A stretch of DNA of 16,150 nucleotides from an uncultured Collinsella sp. (GTDB taxonomy: Bacteria; Actinomycetota; Coriobacteriia; Coriobacteriales; Coriobacteriaceae). The stretch is taken from positions 1-16,150 of the forward strand of contig CABUWA010000030.1 in NCBI GenBank assembly GCA_902495085.1. Reading direction: 5' to 3'. Positions 6,929 through 15,040 of the stretch are shown here, piece by piece; the first letter of the stretch is position 1, and every line of letters begins with the position of its first letter. The notes beneath the pieces are model-generated. The model did no database searches and had not been told where the DNA came from. It saw only the letters and a list, made by a program, of their open reading frames with translations. The position numbers and the translations under genes were made by a program.

Positions 6929-9900
6929 CTAGCGCTTACGGATACCCCAGACCAGGGCACCGACACCGGCCATGGCGATAACAAATGCCATGAGCAGTGC
7001 GGCGGCCTGTTGGTCACCCGTGGTGGGCAGGAAACCCTTGACCGTCTTGACGATGTTCGTCACGGTCTTAGGCGTGCCGGGATCGGGCGTCGGCACGGGC
7101 GTCTCGGGCTTCTTGTACGTGTTGTTGAACACGATACCCTCGACGCTCTTGTCGCCCTTGGTAAAGGCGACGTTCGCCTTGAGGTTGCCCTCGCCGTCAT
7201 CGACCACGTTGACGGTCACGGTAAAGACGGACTTGTCGTAGGTCATACCGACCTCGTCGCCCTTGACCTCGCTGATGGTGTAGGCGTGCGTACCGGGCTC
7301 GTCGTACTCAAACTTGTCGAGGCTAATCTTGCCGTCGGCATCGTTGGCGACGGTGGACTCGATGTCCTCGCCAACGAGCTTAAAGCTAAACTCGTCCTTC
7401 TTGAGCTCGCGTCCCTCGAGCACCTTGATAGCGCCGATGGAAACCTGCGTAGGCATGGCGTGATACTTGTTGGTAAAGCCAGCCGACTCGGTGGTTCCCT
7501 CGAGCTTGTGCGCCGCGGTCAGCGTGCCGTCGCCGTTGTCGGAAACGGTGGTCACGACGGTGTAGGTCGTGCCGTCATAGGTGACGCCCTTGTACAGGCC
7601 GAGCGCGTTGGGGCAAGCCTCGCGCAGCGTGTACGTGTGCGTGCCAGGTGCCTCGTAGCGGATCGGGCTCAGTGTCACAGTGCCGTTGGCGTCGTTGGTG
7701 CCGCTTGCGACAACCACGTCGTCCTCGAGCAGATCAAACGTGAACTCGCCAGCTGCAAGGTCGCGGCCGGTCAGACGCTTGACCGTCTTGACCTGATCGG
7801 TCACGGAAGAATCGCTGGGCGTCACGCTGTAGGTGTTGGTGAATATGAAGGCCGCACCGTCATCGCCTTCGTGCATGACGCTCAGATGTCCGGCACCGTC
7901 GTCAGTCACGGTGTAGGAAACCTTGCGCGTGGCGTTGGCGTCGTTGGTCACGCCAGGGGCGCTGCCGGACTCGGTCACCGTGTAGGTAAAGGTATGCGAG
8001 CGCGGAGCGGTGGGGGCTGCGGGCTCGGACTCGTCGCCGGGCTCGTCAGCGCTGGCATCAGCGTCGGCGTCGGCCTCTGCCTCGTCAGCGCCGACGTCGT
8101 CAGCTTCGTCTGCCTCGGCCTTATCGGTCGCATCGTCCGTCACGCCCAGAGCGCGGTTGAGATCCTCGAGCGTAAAGTGGATCTTGCCAAAGTCCACGTT
8201 ACCGGCTGCGTCGTTGGTTACGGTCGTGCGCTCGGGCATCGGGGCACCAGCCTCGTCGGCGGTCACGGTAAAGGTGAACTTGCCCGTGATGTCAGCCGGG
8301 GTCAGGCCCTCGGCAGCTTGGAGCTTCTTAGTGCCGGTGAGCGCGGCATCGACGGCTTCGGCGCCGTAGACGTTCTCGAACAAGGGCTCGACGCCGCCGT
8401 AGTCGACCGTCGCCGTCAGGGTACCGTCACCGTTGTCGACGACGATAACCTTAAAGCCAAAGCTCCACGTTGTAGCGGAAACGCCATTCGGCAGCCCGAA
8501 TAAATCTTCGTAGGCCGTGTAGTTGATGGTCCAGGCAAGCTTACCGTCCTTATCGGTACGATAAGCAAGCCCAGCAGCCTCAAGATTAGCAAGCATCTTA
8601 GTGTCGTAGTGCAGCGTATCAAAGCTCACGTGCCCGCCGATATTGGGCTTGAGGTTTTCGTATGCCACAAGCTCACCCTGATAGGCGATGCCGAACCAGA
8701 ACTCGCCGTCGGCCATCGGGCGGCCGGTCAGAGTCTTGGTGGCAACGACCTGAGCGGCGGTGCCGCCAGGCGTGTTGGTCGTAGCGCTGTAACTGTTGTG
8801 GAACGGCACCAGGGCCTTCTCGACCTTGTTCTCGCCACTCTTGTGGACCGTCTCATGCGTGCCCTCGGGACCGCCGGAAACGGTCGTCGTAGCAGTGAGC
8901 GTGCCGGCGGTGTCGTCGGCGATGGCGATCGTCACCGTACGCACGGCGTCGTCGTAGGTGTAACCGGGCTGGCCGTCGTTCTTTTCGGCCACGGTGTACT
9001 TGAAGGTCTTGCCGGCGTCAGCCTGCGTAAATTTAACCTCATGACCAGCCAGAATGTCGATCAGTCCGACCGTTGCCTCTGCCGCTTCGGGGGACTTGAA
9101 GCTGTTGGCCCCGGGCAGCAGACCGAGCGCGCGAGCCGAAGCGTCGTCAGCAGGTGTCACGGTAAAGGTGAACTGGCCCTCGGTCATGGGGCGGCCGTCC
9201 AGATACTTGCTGAGCCACAGACCGCCGGCCGCGGTGTAGTTAAGCTCAGTGCGGTACGTGTTGGTAAAGCGTCCGTTTTCCTTCTTGGTGACGTTGGCGG
9301 TCAGGTTGCCATCGCCGTCCTCGGTCACGGTTACTTCGGCGGTCGCGACGTGGGAGTCATACGTCATGCCGACCGTATTACCCGCGTTCTCGCGGATCTC
9401 GTACTTGTAGGTTCCGGTGGCCGTGTAGCGAATCTTGCCGAACTTGATGGCGGCAATGCCGTCCTTCGCATCGTGCTTGCTCACGGTTACGGTCGCAGGA
9501 TCGGGGAGCGGGGCGCCATCGGGGGCGGTAATGGTAAAGCTGAACTCGTCCCCATCCGTCCACTCGCGGCCGCTGATGACCTTGCTCAGGTCAAAGTCGA
9601 GCTCTGCATCGAGCGGGGTCACGCTGTAGGTGTTCTTGAAGGTCGCAGCCTCGGGGTCCTTCAGGACATGCTCGGCCTTGAGGGTGCCGTCGCCGTTGTC
9701 GGTGATGGTGGTCTCGATAGTGTACTTGGCGTCGCTGTACGTGATGCCCTTGCTGGTGGTTCCGCCGTTGACCTCGCGCAGCGTGTAGGTGTACTTGCCG
9801 GGCTTGTCGTACTTCACGGCGTTCATCGTGATGTTGCCTTCGGCATTGTTGATGCCGGTGGCGACGACCTTGGCGTCCTTGCCCTCGCCCTCGACGAGCT

Positions 9901-12900
9901 TGAAGGAGAACTCGCCGTCCTTGAGGTCGCGGCCGGTCAGGGACTTGGTCGCCTTGACCTGGTCGGTGACGCTAAATTCGTCAGGGTTCGGCTTGTAGGA
10001 ATTCTCGAATGCCGCGGTCTTGGCGTCCTTCAGCTCGTGCTTCGCCTCGAGCTTGCCCTTGCCGTTATCGGTGATCGTGGTCACGACGGCATAGGTCTTA
10101 CCGTCGTAGGTGATACCATTGCCTTCGGCTCCCTTAGCCTCGCGCAGCGTGTAGGTGTGCTTGCCGGCCTTGTCGTACTTCACGGCGCTCATCGTGATGT
10201 TGCCGCTGGCGTCGTTGGTGCCGGTGGCGACGACCTTGTCGCCCTCGACGAGTTCGAAGGAGAACTCGCCGGCCTTGAGGTCGCGGCCGGTCAGGGACTT
10301 GGTCGCCTTGATCTGGTCGGTGACGCTGGAGTCCTTGGGCGTCACGGTGTAGGAATTCTTGAACTCGGCGGTCCCGGCGCCCTGCAGTTCGTGCTTAACC
10401 GAAAGCTTGCCGTTTCCGTTATCGGTAACGGTCGTCACGATGGTATAGGCCGCGGTACTGTAGGTAATACCGTTGTCGGCATCGACCTTAACCTCACGCA
10501 GCGTGTAGGTGTGCGTACCGGCCTCAGTGTAGGTGATAGCCTTCATCGTGATTGTGCCGTCAGCCGCATTGGTGCCCCGGGCGACAACCTTGTCGCCTTC
10601 GACGAGCTCGAAGGAGAATTCTCCCGCCTTGAGGTCGCGGCCGGTCAGGGACTTGGTCGCCTTGACCTGGTCGGTGACGCTGGAGTCCTCGGGCGTCACG
10701 GTGTAGGAATTCTTGAACTCAGCGCTCTTGGCGTCCTTCAGCTCATGCTTGACCGCGAGCGTGCCGTCGCCCTTGTCGGTAACGGTGGTCACGACGGTGT
10801 AGGTCTTGGCGTCATAGGAGACGCCCTTGCTGGTGGTTCCACCCTTGGCCTCGCGCAGCGTGTAGGTATGCTTGCCGGCCTCGGCGTACTTCACGGCGCT
10901 CATCGTGATGTTGCCGTTGGCGTCGTTGGTGCCGGTGGCGACGACACTGTTGCCCTCGACGAGCTCGAAGGAGAACTCACCGGCCGCAAGCGCGCGCCCG
11001 GCCAGGGACTTGGTCGCCTTGACCTGGTCGGTGACGCTGGACTCAGTGGGGGTCAGATTGTAGGAATTCTTGAACTCAGCGGTCTTGGCATCCTTCAGGA
11101 CGTGCTCGGCCTTGAGCGTACCGTCGCCGTTGTCCGTGATGGTGGTCTCGATGGTGAACTTGGCATCGCTGTAGGCGATGCCCTTGCTGGTGGTTCCGCC
11201 CTTAACCTCGCGCAGCGTGTAGGTGTGCTTGCCGGGCTCGTTGTAGGTAATCTCGCTCATCGTGATCTTGCCGCCAGCGGCGTTTTTGCCGGTAGCGACA
11301 GCCTTGTCGCCCTCGACGAGCTCGAAGGAGAACTCGCTGGCCTTGAGGTCGCGGCCGGCCAGAACCTTGGTCGCCTTGATCTTGTCGGTGACGCTGGAGC
11401 TATTGGGGGTCACGTTGTAGGAGTTCTTAAACTCAATCTTCTTAACGTCCTCGGCGCCCTGCAGCTTATGCGTAGCCAACAGCTGGCCCTTGCCGTTATC
11501 GCTGATGGTCGTCACGATGGTGTAGACCGTATCGTCGTAGGTGATACCGCCGGCGTCGCCTGTAACCTCATGCAGCGTGTAGGTGTGCTGACCGATCTCG
11601 GTGTACTTGATGGCGCTGAACGCAACGTTGCCCTCGGCGTCATTCTTGACGGTCTCGATAAGCTCAGAGTCCTCACCCTTAACCTCGCGCAGCTCAAAAC
11701 TGAACTCGCTGGCCTTGAGCTCGCGCCCGGTCAGGACCTTGGCCACGGCAATCTGACCGGTAACACTGGACTCAACAGGCTCCGCGGCATAAATGTTCTT
11801 GAACTCGGTTTCGCCCGAGGTCTTCTCGATGGAAGCCTTGAGCTCGCCCTTTGCGTTGGGTGTCACCGTCACGGTAAACTCTGCATTGTTTTTGCTGTAA
11901 GTAATGCCATTGATAGTTTGACCAGCGTTCTTCTCGCTGACCTTGTAGACGTACGTGCCGGGCTCGGTGTATTTGATCTCGCCGAAATCGATGGCTTTGT
12001 TACCCTTGGTCGCGACCGCGGTCGTGGACTCCGGCATCGGAGTACCGGCCTTGGACGTCAGACCAAACTCAAACTCGTCCTCATTCGTCCAGGCGCGGCC
12101 CTCGAGCACCTTGGTCAGGCCAAAGCTAGCCTTGGTCTCCACCGTCGCCGGCGTCATGTTGTACGCAAAGCTAATCTTGCCGTTGTTGCCCAGGTAGGAA
12201 TTGACATGCGTCGCGGTCGCCTTGGCGGACGTGTTGTTCCACTTGGGGTTGAGAACGTCTTTCGCGGTCTCGGTGTTGTTGCCGCCCACGTTATCCTTGG
12301 TGGTGTGGAGCTCGTCGATAAAGGCCAGGCGTGCGGTTCCCACAGTAAACACCAAGTTACCGTTCTCATCGGGAACAATCGCGCCGTCAAACTTCGCAGC
12401 GTCGCCGCCGATAAACTCGATGACGGCAGAGGCGGGCTTGGCCTCGCCGTTTTCGCCCTGCTCCTCAAACTCATCCTTGTAGTAATAGGTGCCAGTATCT
12501 GCCAGCGAATTCTTTGCGGGCTGCGTGCATTCCTCATCCGTGTAAATAGGAGTCTGCTTCTGGAAGTAGTAGTAGCGGTTGGTGTCGGCAGGCTCAAAGG
12601 TCGCAACCGTATTACCCAACGCACCGCCGCTCCACTTGTTCGCGTAGAAATTCACGGTCTTGGCGCCGTTGGCAACGGTCGTATTGTTCTCGATGTAATC
12701 CTTGAGCCCCGTTACCTTCTCGGGCGTAAACAGGTTGTCGAGCGCAGCACTCTTCACGCTCGAGGTGTACTTCACGCGGATAGGCTGAGCGCTGTCGACC
12801 GAAAGCTTGCCGTCTACGGTCTTAAAGTGGCTCAGCGGAATCAACGACGCAGGAATGCTGACCGTTACGACATCGCCCTTCTGGGGATTGTCATCACCAG

Positions 12901-14224
12901 CACGCTGCACGGTAATGAGCAGGTCTTTTGCCTTGCCGGTGAACTCGTAGGTGTCGGTATTGGTTTCTTTATTGACCGTTTTGTCCGTCTTGGTAAACGG
13001 CGCGCCGTTGATGACGACCTCGGTGAAGCTGTCGACCTGCATAAAGTCGCCCAGCTCGTCGGTAAACGTGATGTAGCCGGACTTGGTCTCGTCGTAGCCC
13101 TTATGGATTTCGGTCGGATAAGGCGCCTCCGATGTGATGGCCTGCGAGATGTCGTCGAAAACCTTCTTGAGCTCTTCGGCATTGGTCGCTGACTTGTAGT
13201 AGTCGGAGTTTTCCGCGCGTGTGCCATGAGTATCCCATGCCGTGGCATTGGGGTAGTTGCTTGAAACAGCCTGCATGAACTTGTTCTCTTTTTGGCTTTT
13301 TCCCGAATCCTGGATACCAGCACTGGGGTTCGCGCCATCAAAGATGCCGATGGTATAAACGGTGGCCTTGCCGTCCTTCATATTCTTAGCAGCTGTCACG
13401 GCAGCGTTGGCGACACCCGCATCGAATATATTTTGCTTTGTTGGCGTACCGTCGGTAAAGAACACAATAATCTTCTTGGCGTCTTTGCGGCCATAAGTGG
13501 TAGTGATTTTCTCGGCCAGCTCTAGGCCATAGTCGGCGCGCGTGGCACCGGCAGGCTGAATTTGATTAATTGTATTCTTCTTGAGATCATCCGCATTGCT
13601 GCCGGAACAGTAGGTCAACTCTTTCATAACCTGGGTGTAATTGTAGGAGTACCCTCCGTCGCGATACATATTGTTGCCGATATCGTTGGACTTCTTGCCC
13701 GCAAACTTAACAATGGCAACCCTATGCTGCCTATTGACGCCCTCGATGCTCTCATTTTGTTTTGCGATGGTATCGATAAAGCTGTTCGCAGCACTCTTCA
13801 GCGCATCGATACGCTTAGGTGAATTTTTATCGCCCATCTGATCATCCATCGAGCCAGAGGCGTCCAGCACCATCACGATGTCAAGCGGCGTGGTGACCGT
13901 CACGGTTGAATTAGACGTCGAGGACATCGCCGAAAGCGTAGTCACAAAATCTGACGCTTCGTTTTCCCCGGTTGCCTTGACCGTCTTGTCGGTCCAGATT
14001 CGACCGACGTTTTGGGTTGTTACTTTATTACCGCCGTGGCCGGCTGCCCAGATTTCCCAGCGTCCGCTAGTATCGGGGTCGACGACCGTCCCGTTTACTG
14101 TCGGTCCGTCCATTCCTGTGCTGGACCTGGCGTTGGCCTCGGGCAGCATGGCGAATGCTGCGGCTGGCAATACCAGCACTACGGCCAGTATCACCGCCAA
14201 GAGACCCCTCGTGTACTTACCCAT
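6929..14224 (-). CDS. Giant LPXTG cell-wall-anchored adhesin: vWA head, 13 isopeptide Ig-like domains
   Basis: A 2,431-residue surface protein. The ATG at 14224 has AAGGGAG six bases upstream. A signal peptide (about 1-32) ends in ANA. A vWA domain (about 114-365) has an intact metal site: DASGS 121-125, Thr228, TDG 257-259. Residues 371-692 resemble a tip region and match nothing I can name. Thirteen Spy0128/FctA-like domains follow. Each has Lys in a K-x-L-x-G-R-like strand, Glu in YTLRE or its variants, and Asn in F-x-N-x-Y: K705/E764/N810, K829/E886/N934, K953/E1006/N1053, K1072/E1125/N1172, K1191/E1244/N1290, K1309/E1362/N1408, K1427/E1484/N1531, K1548/E1612/N1655, K1673/E1747/N1810, K1830/E1906/N1951, K1966 or K1967/E2085/N2130, K2149/E2202/N2252, K2267/E2319/N2368. 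Domain 11 carries an acidic insertion (2031-2073). A proline-rich spacer (2371-2386), LPTTG (2399-2403), a membrane helix and RKR end the protein. It is probably a host- or partner-binding adhesin; no sortase is nearby. Confidence 0.92.
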   Translation of the reverse strand: MGKYTRGLLAVILAVVLVLPAAAFAMLPEANARSSTGMDGPTVNGTVVDPDTSGRWEIWAAGHGGNKVTTQNVGRIWTDKTVKATGENEASDFVTTLSAMSSTSNSTVTVTTPLDIVMVLDASGSMDDQMGDKNSPKRIDALKSAANSFIDTIAKQNESIEGVNRQHRVAIVKFAGKKSNDIGNNMYRDGGYSYNYTQVMKELTYCSGSNADDLKKNTINQIQPAGATRADYGLELAEKITTTYGRKDAKKIIVFFTDGTPTKQNIFDAGVANAAVTAAKNMKDGKATVYTIGIFDGANPSAGIQDSGKSQKENKFMQAVSSNYPNATAWDTHGTRAENSDYYKSATNAEELKKVFDDISQAITSEAPYPTEIHKGYDETKSGYITFTDELGDFMQVDSFTEVVINGAPFTKTDKTVNKETNTDTYEFTGKAKDLLITVQRAGDDNPQKGDVVTVSIPASLIPLSHFKTVDGKLSVDSAQPIRVKYTSSVKSAALDNLFTPEKVTGLKDYIENNTTVANGAKTVNFYANKWSGGALGNTVATFEPADTNRYYYFQKQTPIYTDEECTQPAKNSLADTGTYYYKDEFEEQGENGEAKPASAVIEFIGGDAAKFDGAIVPDENGNLVFTVGTARLAFIDELHTTKDNVGGNNTETAKDVLNPKWNNTSAKATATHVNSYLGNNGKISFAYNMTPATVETKASFGLTKVLEGRAWTNEDEFEFGLTSKAGTPMPESTTAVATKGNKAIDFGEIKYTEPGTYVYKVSEKNAGQTINGITYSKNNAEFTVTVTPNAKGELKASIEKTSGETEFKNIYAAEPVESSVTGQIAVAKVLTGRELKASEFSFELREVKGEDSELIETVKNDAEGNVAFSAIKYTEIGQHTYTLHEVTGDAGGITYDDTVYTIVTTISDNGKGQLLATHKLQGAEDVKKIEFKNSYNVTPNSSSVTDKIKATKVLAGRDLKASEFSFELVEGDKAVATGKNAAGGKITMSEITYNEPGKHTYTLREVKGGTTSKGIAYSDAKFTIETTITDNGDGTLKAEHVLKDAKTAEFKNSYNLTPTESSVTDQVKATKSLAGRALAAGEFSFELVEGNSVVATGTNDANGNITMSAVKYAEAGKHTYTLREAKGGTTSKGVSYDAKTYTVVTTVTDKGDGTLAVKHELKDAKSAEFKNSYTVTPEDSSVTDQVKATKSLTGRDLKAGEFSFELVEGDKVVARGTNAADGTITMKAITYTEAGTHTYTLREVKVDADNGITYSTAAYTIVTTVTDNGNGKLSVKHELQGAGTAEFKNSYTVTPKDSSVTDQIKATKSLTGRDLKAGEFSFELVEGDKVVATGTNDASGNITMSAVKYDKAGKHTYTLREAKGAEGNGITYDGKTYAVVTTITDNGKGKLEAKHELKDAKTAAFENSYKPNPDEFSVTDQVKATKSLTGRDLKDGEFSFKLVEGEGKDAKVVATGINNAEGNITMNAVKYDKPGKYTYTLREVNGGTTSKGITYSDAKYTIETTITDNGDGTLKAEHVLKDPEAATFKNTYSVTPLDAELDFDLSKVISGREWTDGDEFSFTITAPDGAPLPDPATVTVSKHDAKDGIAAIKFGKIRYTATGTYKYEIRENAGNTVGMTYDSHVATAEVTVTEDGDGNLTANVTKKENGRFTNTYRTELNYTAAGGLWLSKYLDGRPMTEGQFTFTVTPADDASARALGLLPGANSFKSPEAAEATVGLIDILAGHEVKFTQADAGKTFKYTVAEKNDGQPGYTYDDAVRTVTIAIADDTAGTLTATTTVSGGPEGTHETVHKSGENKVEKALVPFHNSYSATTNTPGGTAAQVVATKTLTGRPMADGEFWFGIAYQGELVAYENLKPNIGGHVSFDTLHYDTKMLANLEAAGLAYRTDKDGKLAWTINYTAYEDLFGLPNGVSATTWSFGFKVIVVDNGDGTLTATVDYGGVEPLFENVYGAEAVDAALTGTKKLQAAEGLTPADITGKFTFTVTADEAGAPMPERTTVTNDAAGNVDFGKIHFTLEDLNRALGVTDDATDKAEADEADDVGADEAEADADADASADEPGDESEPAAPTAPRSHTFTYTVTESGSAPGVTNDANATRKVSYTVTDDGAGHLSVMHEGDDGAAFIFTNTYSVTPSDSSVTDQVKTVKRLTGRDLAAGEFTFDLLEDDVVVASGTNDANGTVTLSPIRYEAPGTHTYTLREACPNALGLYKGVTYDGTTYTVVTTVSDNGDGTLTAAHKLEGTTESAGFTNKYHAMPTQVSIGAIKVLEGRELKKDEFSFKLVGEDIESTVANDADGKISLDKFEYDEPGTHAYTISEVKGDEVGMTYDKSVFTVTVNVVDDGEGNLKANVAFTKGDKSVEGIVFNNTYKKPETPVPTPDPGTPKTVTNIVKTVKGFLPTTGDQQAAALLMAFVIAMAGVGALVWGIRKR
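9617..11404 (-). repeat. Five near-identical tandem domain repeats within the adhesin gene (354-369 bp period)
   Basis: Residues 941-1536 hold five consecutive isopeptide domains (the third to seventh) with periods of 119, 119, 118, 118 and 123 residues, all in frame. The DNA is also conserved: a 54-bp stretch at 9920-9973 is identical to 10628-10681, and its first 38 bp recur at 10274-10311. The outer domains (first, eighth to eleventh, thirteenth) are much more divergent, so this block arose by recent duplication and can gain or lose units without breaking the frame. The twelfth domain (2134-2255) is of the same subtype. Confidence 0.88.
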
Positions 14225-14276
14225 CGCGTCTCCCTTCTCGCAGGATCAAATCTTGCATCAGCCTAAAGTTACGAAA

Positions 14277-14356
14277 TGAGACACAATTAGGGCAGGTGAC
14301 ACACGTTCCAGATTTGATTTTGGGCGTGAGACAAATGTCTCACCGAAGTTGAGACA
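14277..14356. promoter_or_regulatory. TGAGACA repeats and palindrome upstream of the adhesin gene, candidate operator
   Basis: TGAGACA occurs at 14277-14283, 14327-14333 and 14350-14356, and inverted at 14336-14342. The middle direct and inverted copies form a perfect 18-bp palindrome with two central bases, GTGAGACAAATGTCTCAC at 14326-14343. All lie 53-132 bases upstream of the adhesin start. Four copies of a 7-mer within 80 bases are unlikely by chance. I do not recognise the cognate regulator. No strong -10/-35 pair could be fixed in this region. Confidence 0.5.
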
Positions 14357-14400
14357 CGAGAGTTTTCGCAGGAAAACGGGTGCGACTCGGAGCCGACAGG

Positions 14401-14439
14401 CCAAAATGATCCGCTTCCTCCGTCCCCGAGGGAATCAGG
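14401..14439. repeat. Short dispersed repeat, copy 2 (39 bp)
   Basis: This begins CCAAAATGATCCGCTTCCTC and ends in GGAATCAGG. It matches 6710-6747 with two one-base indels and few substitutions, in the same orientation. It lies 26 bp to the left of structured element copy 2. Confidence 0.75.
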
Positions 14440-14464
14440 GGCTGGTACCAGCATGGTGCCATTT

Positions 14465-14618
14465 CAAAACTATGTCGGTTTACTACGATGAAAACGGAAC
14501 CCCCGACCACACCCACTTTTTTCGCAAAGTCGCAAGCTGTCTACCTGCGGTTTTGTTTTTGACGGATGCGGGGTGGTTGGAGGTTGGCGATTTGTCGTAG
14601 TAAACCGACATAGTTTTG
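14465..14618. repeat. Structured intergenic element, copy 2, with perfect 24-bp terminal inverted repeats
   Basis: The left arm 14465-14488 begins CAAAACTATGTCGGTTTACT and is the exact reverse complement of 14595-14618. The inner arms (about 14489-14516 and 14562-14594) also pair imperfectly. The central motif TCTACCTGCGGTTTTGTTTT at 14540-14559 differs from copy 1 by one base. Relative to copy 1 (6517-6668), the arm bases that changed did so on both sides, so pairing is kept. Same orientation as copy 1; no coding capacity and no transposase nearby. The 467-bp gap 14225-14691 contains this element, the TGAGACA sites, the short repeat and a terminator. Confidence 0.85.
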
Positions 14619-14649
14619 TTCGCGGCGGCTCCACCGCGCGTTAAGCGCA

Positions 14650-14681
14650 GGGCCGGTGGGGCATTTTTGCCCCACCGGCCC
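14650..14681 (-). terminator. Strong GC hairpin ending the hydrogenase operon
   Basis: A 14-bp perfect stem (14650-14663 with 14668-14681) has a four-base TTTT/AAAA loop and begins ten bases after the stop of the ferredoxin gene. GCGCAG/CTGCGC around it could extend the stem with mismatches. There is no U-tract on the minus strand, as in the hairpin at 6891-6916. It probably terminates the operon and insulates the adhesin regulatory region from read-through. Confidence 0.7.
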
Positions 14682-14691
14682 CGTCTGCGCG

Positions 14692-15033
14692 CTACTCCGG
14701 CTTGGTTTCTACCGTGGGGGTCTTGTCCGCCGCGACTGGAGTGCGCGCGGTGTCCATGCTCAGGCAGTGTTTAGGACAGCTTTCGATGCACTCGCCGCAC
14801 ACCACACAGGCATACGGGTCGATCGACCACGTTCCGCCCTTGCGATCGACCGCGAGTGCGCCCGCCGGGCAGCGGCGCGCGCACATGCCACAGCAGATGC
14901 ACACGTTCATGTCGTTAACGATATGCCCGCGCAGGCGCTCGGGTGCCGCGAGCTTCTCCTGCGGATAGCACACCGTTACCGGCTGCTTGACCATAGAGCC
15001 CAAGGCCGTCTTGGCAAATGTCAGTAAACTCAT
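14692..15033 (-). CDS. echF: Energy-converting hydrogenase ferredoxin subunit (EchF-like), two [4Fe-4S] clusters
   Basis: A 113-residue electron-transfer subunit. Two complete four-cysteine sets are seen: Cys45, Cys48, Cys51 and Cys55-Pro, and Cys76, Cys79, Cys82 and Cys86-Pro. The ~40-residue N-terminal part (MSLLTFAKTALGSMVKQPVT, then a basic RLRGHI segment) is that of NuoI/HycF/EchF-type polyferredoxins bound to membrane complexes rather than free ferredoxins. Three extra cysteines (22, 47, 90) are unlikely to be ligands. A ~20-residue Thr/Pro/Lys tail follows the second cluster. The ATG is seven bases after the stop of the large-subunit gene, with GGAAAGG overlapping that stop, so the two are coupled. 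It would pass electrons from soluble ferredoxin toward the [NiFe] site. HycF/HyfH is the alternative name; the short length and gene order favour EchF. Confidence 0.85.
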   Translation of the reverse strand: MSLLTFAKTALGSMVKQPVTVCYPQEKLAAPERLRGHIVNDMNVCICCGMCARRCPAGALAVDRKGGTWSIDPYACVVCGECIESCPKHCLSMDTARTPVAADKTPTVETKPE

Positions 15034-15040
15034 GCCGCGC

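Noticed and set aside
9617..11404. Regularly spaced repeats considered as CRISPR-like or satellite DNA
   Set aside because: The period is ~354 bp, the repeats are coding and in frame, and the unit is a recognisable protein domain.
8609..13192. Open plus-strand frame of about 1,500 codons opposite the adhesin gene
   Set aside because: It is antisense to the repeat domains, its translation repeats with the same period, it has no ribosome site or membrane or secretion logic, and it is explained by GC-rich third codon positions of the real gene.
14349..14600. Small plus-strand open frame of 83 codons between the adhesin and the hydrogenase operon
   Set aside because: It runs through the 38-bp repeat and into the inverted-repeat element, has no ribosome site, and the equivalent region at the other locus is read in a different frame, so coding is not conserved.
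14656..15027. Plus-strand open frame opposite the ferredoxin gene
   Set aside because: The minus strand encodes two perfect four-cysteine iron-sulfur motifs; the plus-strand frame is a shadow.
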